A DNA stretch of 52,880 nucleotides from Desulfotomaculum sp. (GTDB taxonomy: Bacteria; Bacillota; Desulfotomaculia; Desulfotomaculales; Nap2-2B): assembly GCA_003485325.1 (NCBI GenBank), contig DMZI01000018.1:1-52880 (forward strand). Direction: 5' to 3'. Both the position numbers and the translations under genes were made by a program. The notes under the pieces are model-generated. The model was not told the origin of the DNA and did no database searches. It was given only the letters and a program-made list of their open reading frames with translations. Shown in pieces: positions 8,024 to 16,918 of this stretch. Every line of letters starts with the position of its first letter. The stretch's first letter is position 1.

Positions 8024-9784
8024 ATGGTTTATGACGTAATGAAAATGGCAGACTGGGAAATAGCGTTGGAAGCTGAGAAAAACTTGCCGACTGCTTCTGA
8101 ATGGCAGGAACGGTTGGGTCTTGAAAAAGATGAAATTATTCCTTACGGCCGCATCTGCAAACTCGATTCAATGAAAATTATTAATCGCCTTGGCCGCAAA
8201 CCCTGTGGCAAGTATATACAAATTACCGCTATTAATCCTACCCCGTTGGGGGAAGGCAAAACGACAACCTGCATGGGCCTTTTGGAAGGCCTGGGGAAAA
8301 GAGGCAAGCTGGCGGGAGGTTGTGTCCGTCAGCCATCCGGCGGACCTACCATGAATATCAAAGGAACCGCAGCGGGAGGGGGGAACTCCCTGCTTATTCC
8401 CATGACGGAATTTTCTATGGGGCTAACAGGTGATATTAACGACCTGATGAACGCTCATAACCTGGCTATGGTAGCGCTGAACGCCCGCATGCAGCATGAA
8501 AGAAACTACAATGACGATGAACTTGCCTTGCGAAACCTGAAAAGGCTCAACATTGACCCAACTAGAGTAGAAATGGGATGGGCTATTGATTTTTGCGCCC
8601 AGGGCCTGCGTAATATAATCATGGGTATCGGCGGCAGGATGGACGGATATATGATGGCTTCAAAATTCGGCATGGCGGTAAATTCCGAATTAATGGCCAT
8701 CCTCGCCGTAGTCAATGATTTAAAGGATCTGCGTGAAAGACTCGGCAAGATAATAGTAGCCTATGACAAAAATGGCGCCCCTGTCACTACGGAGGATCTT
8801 GAAGTAGCCGGCGCAATGTGCGCGTGGATGAGAAATACAATTAACCCGAACCTCCTTTGTACTGTTGAATACCAGCCTTGCCTCGTTCATGCAGGCCCAT
8901 CCGCAAATATAGCCCTGGGTCAGTCTTCAATCATTGCAGATCGGATTGGCTTAAAAATGTTTGACTATCATGTCACCGAGAGCGGCTTTGGCGCTGATAT
9001 AGGTTTTGAGAAGTTTTGGAATGTAAAATGCAGGCACAGCGGCCTTATTCCGAATGTATCCGTTATTACGGTAAGCATTCGAGCTTTAAAGATGCATGGC
9101 GGCGGGCCAAAGGTAATAACAGGCCGGCCCCTTCCCGGGGAGTATAGGGAAGAAAATCTGAAGCTTTTGGAAAATGGAATACCAAATCTGTTACACCATA
9201 TAGAGATCGTGAAAAAATCGGGGATTAACCCCGTAGTCTGTATAAATGCATTTGGAACAGACACAAAGGAAGAAATTAATTTGGTGCGCAGTTATGCGAA
9301 TCAGGCTGGAGTCAGATGCGCTCTTTCAGAACATTGGTTAAGGGGGGGCGACGGGGCTTTGGAGTTGGCCGACGCAGTAATAGACGCTTGTAACGATGAG
9401 GTTAACTTCAATTACCTTTATCCGCTTTCTATGCCTCTGCGCAAAAGGGTGGAAATAATCGCCAAAGAGGTATACGGCGCTGACGGAGTGAGTTGGGCGC
9501 CGGAAGCGGAAGCCAAAGCAAAACGATTTGAAACCTCCCCCCGGATGAAGGATTACTCTACGGTAATGGTCAAATCTCACTTGAGCCTCTCCCATGACCC
9601 CGACCTTAAAGGAGTCCCTAAAAACTGGGTACTTCCTGTACGGGACGTAATGGTCTTTGCCGGGGCCGGCATCTTTTGCCCAATAACAGGCGCAATCAGC
9701 CTTATGCCTGGCACTGGTTCCGATCCTGCGTTCAGGAGAATTGATGTTGATGTAAATACCGGCAAAGTGACAGGTCTGTTTTAA
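8024..9784 (+). CDS. fhs: Formate--tetrahydrofolate ligase, long/divergent type
   Basis: The enzyme joins formate to tetrahydrofolate using ATP, giving 10-formyl-THF. It feeds one-carbon metabolism and is the second step of the methyl branch of the acetyl-CoA pathway; it can run in reverse to make ATP and formate. The P-loop-like TPLGEGKTT is at about residues 73-81, followed by RQPSGGPTMNIKGTAAGGG, TGDINDLMNAHNL, GGPKVITGRP and PITGAISLMPG near the end. It is 586 residues, longer than the roughly 556-559 of Moorella or Clostridium enzymes, with an insertion around residues 155-180 (NARMQHERNYNDDELALRNL) like the longer branch of the family. No folD or fchA is adjacent. The ribosome-binding site is GGAAGAGG. 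Confidence 0.94.
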   Translation: MVYDVMKMADWEIALEAEKNLPTASEWQERLGLEKDEIIPYGRICKLDSMKIINRLGRKPCGKYIQITAINPTPLGEGKTTTCMGLLEGLGKRGKLAGGCVRQPSGGPTMNIKGTAAGGGNSLLIPMTEFSMGLTGDINDLMNAHNLAMVALNARMQHERNYNDDELALRNLKRLNIDPTRVEMGWAIDFCAQGLRNIIMGIGGRMDGYMMASKFGMAVNSELMAILAVVNDLKDLRERLGKIIVAYDKNGAPVTTEDLEVAGAMCAWMRNTINPNLLCTVEYQPCLVHAGPSANIALGQSSIIADRIGLKMFDYHVTESGFGADIGFEKFWNVKCRHSGLIPNVSVITVSIRALKMHGGGPKVITGRPLPGEYREENLKLLENGIPNLLHHIEIVKKSGINPVVCINAFGTDTKEEINLVRSYANQAGVRCALSEHWLRGGDGALELADAVIDACNDEVNFNYLYPLSMPLRKRVEIIAKEVYGADGVSWAPEAEAKAKRFETSPRMKDYSTVMVKSHLSLSHDPDLKGVPKNWVLPVRDVMVFAGAGIFCPITGAISLMPGTGSDPAFRRIDVDVNTGKVTGLF

Positions 9785-9837
9785 AAATAGAAAGCTCTAT
9801 CAGAGATATGTAAGATAATAGAGGGAGGTATTCTCTT

Positions 9838-10584
9838 ATGTACCCTCAGACGCATGTTTTTTTTGCGCATAAACTCTTTGGTTTACTATCTGACGCTTTA
9901 GTTCTGGGAAGTATCTTTCCTGATATTGCAGCAGGTTTATATCCCGACCGGAATGAATCACATGGAAAAGGGGCCGATATGCTTTTTCTTCTTCAGGAAA
10001 AAGAGGAATTAAGAGAATTCGTTTTGGGTGTAATAACACATGGCATAGATCCCAGGGGTCTCGATTATTATGGAGATGAAAAATTTCTTTCTTATGAACG
10101 CGGTTACTGTTTTGAAAAAGGACGCCTTATAGTTAACGAGACCATCGAAGCTTGTAATTTGCCTTCATCGATGGGCTGGTGGAAGTCGCATAACATTATT
10201 GAAATGGGTATTGAACTGTTTATTAATAACAGTTATTGCAGCATGGCGCTTGAGTCCGCTTTCTCGAATAAGGTTCTGGTTTCAGAAATAAGTAATTACA
10301 TGGCCAGCTTTTATACCACGGAGCCAAACGTTTTCCAAAACCGCATTCACAATTTCTTTAATTACATAGAAATCTCGAAAATTACCGCCGAATCTTTAGC
10401 TGCCCGCTATGACCTGCAAATGTACACGCGCCATGAAATCCATATTGATATACCAAGGGTAACCGGATTGATTTTTAAGGCCGGTGAGTTAATTGCGGAA
10501 GATTTTGACGATTTTTTTGCTCATGCGCTTGATAATGTAAATAAAAGTTTATTGGAACTGCAGTCCCAGAGGCAGAATATTTAA
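9838..10584 (+). CDS. Zinc-dependent phospholipase C-like protein
   Basis: A 248-residue protein beginning MYPQTHVFFAHKLFG and LGSIFPDIAAG. This spacing of an early His, then a conserved Phe-Pro-Asp, then later His residues (GVITHGIDPRGLDYYGD, ESHGKGADM, WWKSHNIIEMGIELF) resembles the all-helical fold of the zinc-dependent phospholipase C / S1-P1 nuclease superfamily. There is no signal peptide, so it should be cytosolic, unlike secreted phospholipases. Many such genes in Clostridia are of unknown function. It follows fhs after 53 bp with a GGGAGG ribosome-binding site. It overlaps the convergent rhomboid gene by 4 bp. Confidence 0.6.
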   Translation: MYPQTHVFFAHKLFGLLSDALVLGSIFPDIAAGLYPDRNESHGKGADMLFLLQEKEELREFVLGVITHGIDPRGLDYYGDEKFLSYERGYCFEKGRLIVNETIEACNLPSSMGWWKSHNIIEMGIELFINNSYCSMALESAFSNKVLVSEISNYMASFYTTEPNVFQNRIHNFFNYIEISKITAESLAARYDLQMYTRHEIHIDIPRVTGLIFKAGELIAEDFDDFFAHALDNVNKSLLELQSQRQNI

Positions 10585-11261
10585 TGAAGCAGGTTATTTG
10601 AATGCCTTGGAACCATCAGTTTAATCAATATAGCGCCCGCAAGAAAACCTCCTACATGGGCGATCCATGCCACAGGGTTAGCAACGCCGCCTAATGAAAC
10701 GGCGCCGTTAATCAACTGCAGGATAAACCAAAAGGCAAGAAAAAAGACTGCGGGAATCTCAACCAGGAAAAAAACAAAAAAAGGTACCAGTGAAAGAATA
10801 CGCGCTCTTGGGAACAAAAGGAAATATCCACCCAAAACACCAGCAATAGCGCCGCTTGCGCCAACTATGGGAATCGGTGAACCAGCGTTCGTCAAAACAT
10901 GGGCAAGACTGCCGATAATACCTGTAATCAGGTAAAAAAACAAGTAACGCGTATGCCCGAGCAGATCTTCCACATTATCACCAAATATAAACAGATACCA
11001 CATATTGCCAATAATGTGCAGCCAGCCGCCATGTAAAAACATAGCTGTGATAAAGGGGATAAAAAGAAGATGTAAAGGCGCTCCTGTTTGCAAAAGGTAA
11101 ACAACCCTACTGGGAACAACCCCATATTGAAGGTATAGTTCTTCCAATCCACTCTGTGATAAACCCAGATAGCTAAAAAAAACCATAAAATTGATAATAA
11201 TTAACAGCCAGTTTACATATGGTTTTTTCCGCGCCCGAATACTGTCGCGTAAAGGTATCAA
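10581..11261 (-). CDS. Rhomboid family intramembrane serine protease
   Basis: A membrane protease that cleaves transmembrane substrates inside the bilayer. At 226 residues it has six predicted membrane helices. The catalytic dyad is visible: Ser136 in GASGAIAG and His202 in WIAHVGGFLAG. The oxyanion-side Asn86 and helix-2 HGGWLHIIGNMWYLFIFGDNVED match the prokaryotic rhomboid pattern. The substrate is unknown. It stands alone on the minus strand, with about 100 bp to hisG. Confidence 0.93.
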   Translation of the reverse strand: MIPLRDSIRARKKPYVNWLLIIINFMVFFSYLGLSQSGLEELYLQYGVVPSRVVYLLQTGAPLHLLFIPFITAMFLHGGWLHIIGNMWYLFIFGDNVEDLLGHTRYLFFYLITGIIGSLAHVLTNAGSPIPIVGASGAIAGVLGGYFLLFPRARILSLVPFFVFFLVEIPAVFFLAFWFILQLINGAVSLGGVANPVAWIAHVGGFLAGAILIKLMVPRHSNNLLH

Positions 11262-11362
11262 TTCGGCGCCCCCTCATTAAACTGTTCCCAATTACTAATA
11301 TTCCCTGGTTTTGCTTTAAGTGATGCAAAAAATAATTCTTTCTATAAAAAAATCATAAAATC

Positions 11363-12232
11363 CTAAGGAATAACTTTATTTAAGGGATATTCAATAATAT
11401 CGTGAGCGCCTATCCTCTTTAAAGCCGGCACCAATTCACGGACCTTTTTTTCATTCAGGATAACTTCAATTGCTACCCAGTCACTATTAACCAGCTTGGA
11501 AACCGTAGGATGCCTCATGGATGGTAATACTTTTAAAACCTCTTCAAGTTTATCACCTGGAACATTCATTTTTAGCCCCACTTTATTATCTGCTCTTAAT
11601 GCGCCTTTGAGCAGTACTGCAAGATTCTGAAGCTTTTCTTTTTTCCAGGGATCATCCCAGGCCATTTTGCTGGCATGCAAACGCGGGGTGGACTGAAGAA
11701 TTGTTGCAATTATACGAAGGTTATTCGCTTGAAGTGAACTGCCCGTTTCAGTTATATCCGCTATTGCGTCAACCAATTCGGGCACTTTTACTTCTGTAGC
11801 TCCATACGAAAATTCTATTGTCGCTTGCACATTATGATCAGACAGGAAACGCCTGGTAACCTGTACCAACTCGGTGGCAATACGTTTACCCTGTAAATCT
11901 TTTATTTCTTTTATTTCACTGTCTTTGGCCACAGCAAGCACCAGGCGGATTGGATTGGGTGTGTTCTTAGAATAAACCAGTTCGGCTACTTCAATTACAT
12001 CCGCGCCGTTCTCCATAATCCAGTCATAGCCGCTAAGGCCGGCATCCAAAACGCCATCGCTTACATAACGGGGAATTTCCTGAGCGCGCATAAGCATTAT
12101 TTCAAGTTCAGGATCATCTATGACAGGATAGTATGAACGGTCGGGAAGCTTGATGTTGAATCCCGCTCTCTTAAATAAAATAAAAGTAGCCTCCTGGAGG
12201 CTGCCCTTGGGCAGGCCCAGGCGCAGTATCAT
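11363..12232 (-). CDS. hisG: ATP phosphoribosyltransferase, long form
   Basis: HisG catalyses the first step of histidine synthesis, ATP plus PRPP to phosphoribosyl-ATP. At 289 residues it is the long form, which carries the C-terminal ACT-like regulatory domain (about 215-289, ending ALKRIGAHDIIEYPLNKVIP) that binds histidine, so HisZ is not needed. N-terminal LRLGLPKGSL and the PRPP-site region ITETGSSLQANNL are present. No other his gene lies in the window, so hisG is separated from the rest of the pathway. It begins 31 bp after ndk and could share its transcript. Confidence 0.95.
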   Translation of the reverse strand: MILRLGLPKGSLQEATFILFKRAGFNIKLPDRSYYPVIDDPELEIMLMRAQEIPRYVSDGVLDAGLSGYDWIMENGADVIEVAELVYSKNTPNPIRLVLAVAKDSEIKEIKDLQGKRIATELVQVTRRFLSDHNVQATIEFSYGATEVKVPELVDAIADITETGSSLQANNLRIIATILQSTPRLHASKMAWDDPWKKEKLQNLAVLLKGALRADNKVGLKMNVPGDKLEEVLKVLPSMRHPTVSKLVNSDWVAIEVILNEKKVRELVPALKRIGAHDIIEYPLNKVIP

Positions 12233-12263
12233 AATCCATGACCCCCTTTAAAAGTATCTGTTT

Positions 12264-12713
12264 TTATTCATAAACCCAGGGTTCAATACTTCTTGTATAC
12301 TCTATTAATTCCTCTGTCTTAAAAAAGTTGCCGATTTCCCTGTCGGCGCTGGTTAAGGAATCTGAGCCGTGGATAATATTCCTGCCCATATCCATACCGT
12401 ATGTTGCCCTGATCGTCCCCGGTTCCGCCTTTAAAGGATCAGTAGAACCCATCATGGAGCGTACGGCGCTTACTGCGTTTTTACCCTCAAGCACCATGGC
12501 GATAACAGGGCCGCTGGTTATATACTTGACCAGGTTCTCAAAAAAAGGCTTACCGATGTGTTCTCCGTAATGTCTTTTAGCCAGATCCCCGGAAATAACA
12601 AGCATTTTCATGGCAACCATTTTTAAACCTTTTTTTTCTAGTCTGGCGATTATTTCTCCCGCCACCCCGCGCTGTAATCCTTCGGGTTTAATCATTACGA
12701 AAGTTCTCTCCAT
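12264..12713 (-). CDS. ndk: Nucleoside diphosphate kinase
   Basis: Ndk equilibrates nucleoside di- and triphosphates through a phosphohistidine. The 149-residue product starts MERTFVMIKPEG and has the active-site NIIHGSDS near the C-terminus, as in the whole family. I chose this ATG because the homologous N-terminus begins here; an in-frame ATG 18 codons earlier (12767) has no ribosome-binding site and would add an unconserved extension. Oddly, the nearest good Shine-Dalgarno (GGAGG, 12749-12745) is 31 nt from the chosen ATG, with a perfect palindrome between them. Confidence 0.95.
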   Translation of the reverse strand: MERTFVMIKPEGLQRGVAGEIIARLEKKGLKMVAMKMLVISGDLAKRHYGEHIGKPFFENLVKYITSGPVIAMVLEGKNAVSAVRSMMGSTDPLKAEPGTIRATYGMDMGRNIIHGSDSLTSADREIGNFFKTEELIEYTRSIEPWVYE

Positions 12714-12720
12714 TGGTTTA

Positions 12721-12736
12721 ACCGGAAAATTCCGGT
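12721..12736 (-). promoter_or_regulatory. Palindrome between Shine-Dalgarno and ndk start
   Basis: The 16-bp sequence is a perfect 7-bp stem with a 2-nt loop (arm ACCGGAA). Folding it would shorten the effective GGAGG-to-ATG distance from 31 to about 15 nt. It could be a ribosome-positioning hairpin or a protein-binding site. It also lies within a 15-codon open frame (ATG 12742, stop 12695) that overlaps the start of ndk. Confidence 0.4.
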
Positions 12737-12895
12737 AATCATCACCTCCGATAAGATTAAAGAACATTAACGCATCAATAATAACATATCACGGTTAATT
12801 TAGCATAATAAAACCAGCTTTTTTATTAAGCTGGAAATGAAGAAAATAATGTATAATAAAAATGGTCAGTTTTAGAATAAGAAAGGAAAGAGAAA

Positions 12896-13504
12896 ATGCT
12901 CACAACCAAGGAAGCAATTGAACAAAGACGCAGCATCAGAAAATTCAAGCCCGATCCTGTTCCCCAGGAACAGATTGACGCATTGCTGGATTCCGCCAGA
13001 CTGGCGCCTTCGGCCTGTAATGCGCAGCCCTGGCGTTTCAAGGTGGTTAAGGATGAGGCAACGCGGCTAAAACTGGCTCAGGCTGCTTTTAACCAATCTT
13101 TTATTGCAAGTGCTCCTGTTGTATTTGTTTGCTGCGTGGATATAAACGGTTATCTGGACGGAAGTGTTTCCGGAACCCAGGATCTCGGAAAGATCAAAGC
13201 GGTAGATGAGTATGTGGTTGAGGTTGTCCTGGACCGTATTAATAGTGTAAGAAAAATGGATTTTGAAGAAATTGGCATTAGAATTGCTTTAAACGCAGCT
13301 ATAGCAATTGAGCATATTGCATTAAGGGCTTTGGATTTCGGACTTGGTACCTGCTGGGTGAGGTTGTTTGATGAAATGAAGATAAAAAGTATTTTCGATT
13401 GGGGTAAGAATATCTCAGTAGTAGCACTTCTACCAACAGGTTACCCTGCAGAGTTTCCTCCCCCGCGGAACAGGTTGCCTCTTGATGATATTTTGATAAG
13501 TTAA
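12896..13504 (+). CDS. Nitroreductase family protein
   Basis: An FMN-dependent oxidoreductase of the nitroreductase superfamily (202 residues). The N-terminus EAIEQRRSIRKFKPDPVP and the following LAPSACNAQPWRF form the FMN phosphate and ring pocket; near the C-terminus GLGTCWV and LLPTGYPAEFPPPRNR are typical. Members reduce nitro compounds, quinones or flavins with NAD(P)H, and the real substrate cannot be told. The ribosome-binding site is AAAGGAAAGAG. A single gene on plus between minus-strand genes. Confidence 0.92.
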   Translation: MLTTKEAIEQRRSIRKFKPDPVPQEQIDALLDSARLAPSACNAQPWRFKVVKDEATRLKLAQAAFNQSFIASAPVVFVCCVDINGYLDGSVSGTQDLGKIKAVDEYVVEVVLDRINSVRKMDFEEIGIRIALNAAIAIEHIALRALDFGLGTCWVRLFDEMKIKSIFDWGKNISVVALLPTGYPAEFPPPRNRLPLDDILIS

Positions 13505-13612
13505 GGGGATAACTAATTTTATTTAAAAACAGTCATTCCCGGCTAATTTCTTTATCGTTGAAAAGTTATAAGCCAAAAGTTTATCGAATGCAGCTTTTCC
13601 CGGCATTGAAAA

Positions 13613-14056
13613 TTATTTTACTACGGTTACAGGGCACTGGCACATGTGCAAAACTTTGTAGCAAACTCCGCCAAGATAGGATTTTGAACCTTCTTCCTCT
13701 TCATATCCATGGAATCCTATTATTATAAGGTCAAAACCGCCTTCCATCGCAAACTTGCTTATTGCGGCAGCGGCGTCACCCCGGCCAATAGCCTTTTCAA
13801 TACTTGAGCTCTTTCCACCAGCGATTTTGTCAATCTTTTTAAATACCTCATTTGCCCTGGACTCAATTTCCTTATCCAATTCCTTTTGTTGAAACCCCGA
13901 ACAAGCGCCGGGCTCAGGAAAAAGATCGTAACATGACGGGCCAATATAAAGCGCAGTGATATGCACGTGTGAGCTGAGTTTCCTTAATTTTAGAGCATGG
14001 CTGACTGCTCTTAAGGAACTTTCGGAACCGTCCACCGCCACAACAATCCGCTTCAT
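13613..14056 (-). CDS. Universal stress protein (UspA family)
   Basis: A single UspA domain of 147 residues: N-terminal KRIVVAVDGSESS, then IIIGFHGYEEEEGSKSYLGGVCYKVLHMCQCPVTVVK. The ATP-binding pattern G-2x-G-9x-G(S/T) of the MJ0577 branch is only partly kept (GFHGYEEEEG), so nucleotide binding is uncertain. Cysteines are more frequent than usual (CYDLF, ACSGF, CQCP). It is 55 bp after the ABC permease gene on the same strand. Confidence 0.88.
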   Translation of the reverse strand: MKRIVVAVDGSESSLRAVSHALKLRKLSSHVHITALYIGPSCYDLFPEPGACSGFQQKELDKEIESRANEVFKKIDKIAGGKSSSIEKAIGRGDAAAAISKFAMEGGFDLIIIGFHGYEEEEGSKSYLGGVCYKVLHMCQCPVTVVK

Positions 14057-14111
14057 TCGTTTGAACCCCCTTACTAACCCATGGTTACCTTTTAATCTAC
14101 TGTCTTCTTTA

Positions 14112-14900
14112 CTATCTGATCATTAACCTGCGCATTAAGTAAAATGGAACAGGCAGCAAGATAAGCACTGCTACTATCATCCAGATTAAATCCCAGACCA
14201 AGCTGATACCTACCCTGCCGAGGATCATTCCGCGGGTAATATTGACGAGGTGGTAAAGCGGGCTAATCCAGACAATTTTTTGAACTATTATGCTCATTCC
14301 TGTCAGCGGGAAAAAAACACCGGAAAACAGAAACAAAGGAGTCATTACCAATGAAAAATAATAATTAAAGCTTTCGATGTTAGGCACAAGCCCTGTCCAA
14401 ATAATCGATAAAATAGCGAACAAAGCGCCCCCTACAAACATAACGCATGGGATAAGCAAAGTCCAGGGTGATTTGACAAGGCCGAGGGCAAAGATAACCG
14501 CCAAAATGACCAGACTGTATAAGACGCTTTTAAAAACCCCATAAAGAATTTCACCGGCAATTACATCATCCATGCTGACCGGTGTTGCCACCATTGCATG
14601 AAATGTCTTCTGAAATTCCATACGTATAAAAGTACCGTAAGTACACTCGTAAGCAGTGGCAAAAACCGCTGATGAAGCAACCAGCCCCGGGGCCAGGTAG
14701 TTAAGGTAAGGGACACCCTCAATTGGATGAACATACGCCCCCAGCCCGATTCCCAAAGCTGTAAGGTAAAGAAGAGGCTCAAAGAAATTAAAAGAAATAT
14801 TTACTTTCCAGTTTCGGCTGAAAACAATCAGGTGCCTGCGAAAAACTTTCCAGACCAGAGGTGAAATGTTAATTCGAAACAATCTTTTTAATGTTTCCAA
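14112..14900 (-). CDS. ABC-2 type transporter permease (NodJ/DrrB family)
   Basis: The membrane half of an ABC exporter: 262 residues with six predicted helices and the ABC-2 signature region SGVFFPLTGMSIIVQKIVWISPLYHLVNITRG near residues 195-226. It starts with TTG two bases after the stop of the ATPase gene. NodJ-like permeases export oligosaccharides, drugs or lipids; the substrate here is unknown. Because the ATPase partner is directly upstream, the two almost certainly form one complex. Confidence 0.9.
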   Translation of the reverse strand: METLKRLFRINISPLVWKVFRRHLIVFSRNWKVNISFNFFEPLLYLTALGIGLGAYVHPIEGVPYLNYLAPGLVASSAVFATAYECTYGTFIRMEFQKTFHAMVATPVSMDDVIAGEILYGVFKSVLYSLVILAVIFALGLVKSPWTLLIPCVMFVGGALFAILSIIWTGLVPNIESFNYYFSLVMTPLFLFSGVFFPLTGMSIIVQKIVWISPLYHLVNITRGMILGRVGISLVWDLIWMIVAVLILLPVPFYLMRRLMIR

Positions 14901-14901
14901 G

Positions 14902-15678
14902 TTAATCCTGCAGTTTTCTGCCGGTCAGTTTGAGAAAAACATCTTCTAATGTAGCCGGCTGCTCTTTTTTCTCTTGAACAATTTGGCCTGAAGTTTCATC
15001 GATATAGTCGGCTACTAATTTCTGGGGGGTTCCCTCCACTAATATTTCCCCCAAATTCATAATTACCAAACGGTCGCAAAGCTGACTGGCTTCCTCCATG
15101 TAATGAGTCGTCAGGATCAGGGTCACGCCCTGCTCTTTCAGAAGGCGCAAGCGCTGCCAGACCATGTGGCGGGCCTGCGGATCAAGACCTGTTGTCGGTT
15201 CGTCAAGGATTAGGAGGCCTGGCTTGTTAATCAGCGCACGTGCTATTACCAGGCGTCTTTTCATGCCGCCTGAAAGAGATTCAACTATTTCCCCGGCTTT
15301 TTCTTTCAAGCCGAAAAATTCAAGCAGTTCTTCCGCCCTTTCTCTGGCCAGACGCGCGTCAATTCCAAAATAGCTTGCATAGACAAGTAAATTCTGAAGC
15401 ACTTTCAAGTCGGGATCAAGGTTGTTTTCCTGAGGGACAACACCGAGCAGCCGTTTGATATCTCTGATATTTGTCTTTACGTCCATTCCGAAGACTGTCA
15501 GTTTTCCTGAGGTTACCGGCGAGAAACCATAAATCATTTTAACCAGGGATGTTTTGCCGGCGCCGTTGGGACCCAAAAACCCGAAACACTCTCTGTCCCT
15601 GATTGTAAAATTTACTTCCCGTACAGCTGTAAATCCATTATATTGTTTAAGCAAACTTTCGGCAATGACAATATCCAA
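14902..15678 (-). CDS. ABC transporter ATP-binding protein (NodI/DrrA family)
   Basis: The nucleotide-binding half of the exporter. Walker A is GPNGAGKTS (about 35-43), the ABC signature is LSGGMKRR, and Walker B with the catalytic Glu is LLILDEPTTGLD, followed by the H-loop TTHYME. The C-terminal extension (VQEKKEQPATLEDVFLKLTGRKLQD) is typical of the drug/NodI branch. At 258 residues it is complete. TTG start with a GGTGGAGAG ribosome-binding site. The MoxR and VWA genes lie immediately upstream (33 bp). Confidence 0.93.
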   Translation of the reverse strand: MDIVIAESLLKQYNGFTAVREVNFTIRDRECFGFLGPNGAGKTSLVKMIYGFSPVTSGKLTVFGMDVKTNIRDIKRLLGVVPQENNLDPDLKVLQNLLVYASYFGIDARLARERAEELLEFFGLKEKAGEIVESLSGGMKRRLVIARALINKPGLLILDEPTTGLDPQARHMVWQRLRLLKEQGVTLILTTHYMEEASQLCDRLVIMNLGEILVEGTPQKLVADYIDETSGQIVQEKKEQPATLEDVFLKLTGRKLQD

Positions 15679-15711
15679 TAACTCTCCACCAGATTTCCCC
15701 GCTGATCATAT

Positions 15712-16908
15712 TTAAAGCTTAGCTTTCAGACCTTTAACAGCCTGTTCCAAACCGTCCACTGTCAGTTCAAACATGGGGAAAACTCTTCTGATCAGGCTTA
15801 TAGACTCTGAACCATAAAATGCTTGCCAGTATTTGCCAGGGATAGGGTTTAACCAAACTGAAAATTTAAATTGAGAAAATAACCTCTGCAGCCAGATGAT
15901 GCCCGGTTCTTCGTTGTACTCTTCCCAACTGATGATGCCGCCGGGCATCATCAGTTCACCGGGCGACATACTCGCGTCACCGACTATAATTAACCGGTAA
16001 TCACGGCCGAGGTTATTTAAAACTTCATTTGTAGAAATAGAGGAATTTTTCATACAGTAAGGATCAAGGTATAGACGGTCGTAAACGCAATTATGGAAAT
16101 AGTAATATCTGGTGTCCTTAAAATGATTGATTTTGCTTGCGGCATTAAAGAGCTGGCTGCATAATCTTGAATAAGGGTGCATGGAACCGCCGGAGTCCAT
16201 TAACAGAACAAGTTTAATAATGTTTTTTCTCGGCCTTTCCCAGACCAGTTCCAGGTTTCCTGCCTTTTTACAGGTAGCGTCAATGGTTCCTTCCAGATCA
16301 AGTTCTTCCTTTGGGCCTTCAGCGTTGTAGCTCAGTTCGCGGAGTTTGCGCAGGGCTACTTCAAACTGTCGTGTAGTAAGGGTATCATCGGTGCGAAAAT
16401 CGCGGTAGCGCCTCTGGGCTGCAACCTTTACTGCGGAATGGTTTACTGATTTCCCGCCAATTCGTACGCCGGCCGGGTGGTAACCTGAATGTCCGAAGGG
16501 AGAAGTGCCTCCGGTTCCTATCCAATGCCCTCCCCCGTGATGTTCCTCCGTTTGCTGGGTCAACCGTTCTTCAAGGGCCTTGCGCAGTTCTTCCAAATCC
16601 CACGGGCTGAAAGCTTTACGCTGGTCTGGATCAATTTGCTTCGGCGGCAGTGATTTTTCAAGCCATTTCATGACCCTTTCGGCAAGTTCCGGTGATGTTT
16701 CAACATCCTGAAAATAGCGGTAAAAAGCAAGGTCAAAACGGTCAAAATAAGTTTCACTTTTGATCAGCAGTGAACGTGCCAGGTGATAAAAGCCATTCAG
16801 ACTGGCACCGGACAATCCTTTATCTAAGGCTTCCATCAGGGTCATCCATTCGGTCAGGGAAACAGGGACTCCCTCTTCACGCAGGGTATAAAAAAGCCCG
16901 GTAAACAT
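15712..16908 (-). CDS. VWA domain protein (CoxE-like), MoxR partner
   Basis: A 398-residue soluble protein with an N-terminal helical region and a C-terminal von Willebrand A domain starting about residue 225 (IIKLVLLMDSGGSM). The metal-site motif is D-x-G-x-S rather than the classical D-x-S-x-S, as in the CoxE-like branch. It lies 10 bp after a MoxR ATPase. MoxR-VWA pairs act as AAA chaperones that insert metals or activate partner proteins. The middle (about 135-190) holds a glycine- and histidine-rich stretch (HHGGGHWIGTGGTSPFGHSGYHPAG) that could bind metal (inference). Confidence 0.85.
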   Translation of the reverse strand: MFTGLFYTLREEGVPVSLTEWMTLMEALDKGLSGASLNGFYHLARSLLIKSETYFDRFDLAFYRYFQDVETSPELAERVMKWLEKSLPPKQIDPDQRKAFSPWDLEELRKALEERLTQQTEEHHGGGHWIGTGGTSPFGHSGYHPAGVRIGGKSVNHSAVKVAAQRRYRDFRTDDTLTTRQFEVALRKLRELSYNAEGPKEELDLEGTIDATCKKAGNLELVWERPRKNIIKLVLLMDSGGSMHPYSRLCSQLFNAASKINHFKDTRYYYFHNCVYDRLYLDPYCMKNSSISTNEVLNNLGRDYRLIIVGDASMSPGELMMPGGIISWEEYNEEPGIIWLQRLFSQFKFSVWLNPIPGKYWQAFYGSESISLIRRVFPMFELTVDGLEQAVKGLKAKL

Positions 16909-16918
16909 AATCTATACC

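Noticed and set aside
12714..12767. ndk starting at the earlier ATG (12767)
   Set aside because: No ribosome-binding site before it, and all Ndk proteins start near MERTF.
12808..12834. Hairpin CCAGCTT...AAGCTGG between ndk and the nitroreductase
   Set aside because: A 7-bp stem with T-run on minus, but it lies upstream of ndk where no gene ends; may be chance.
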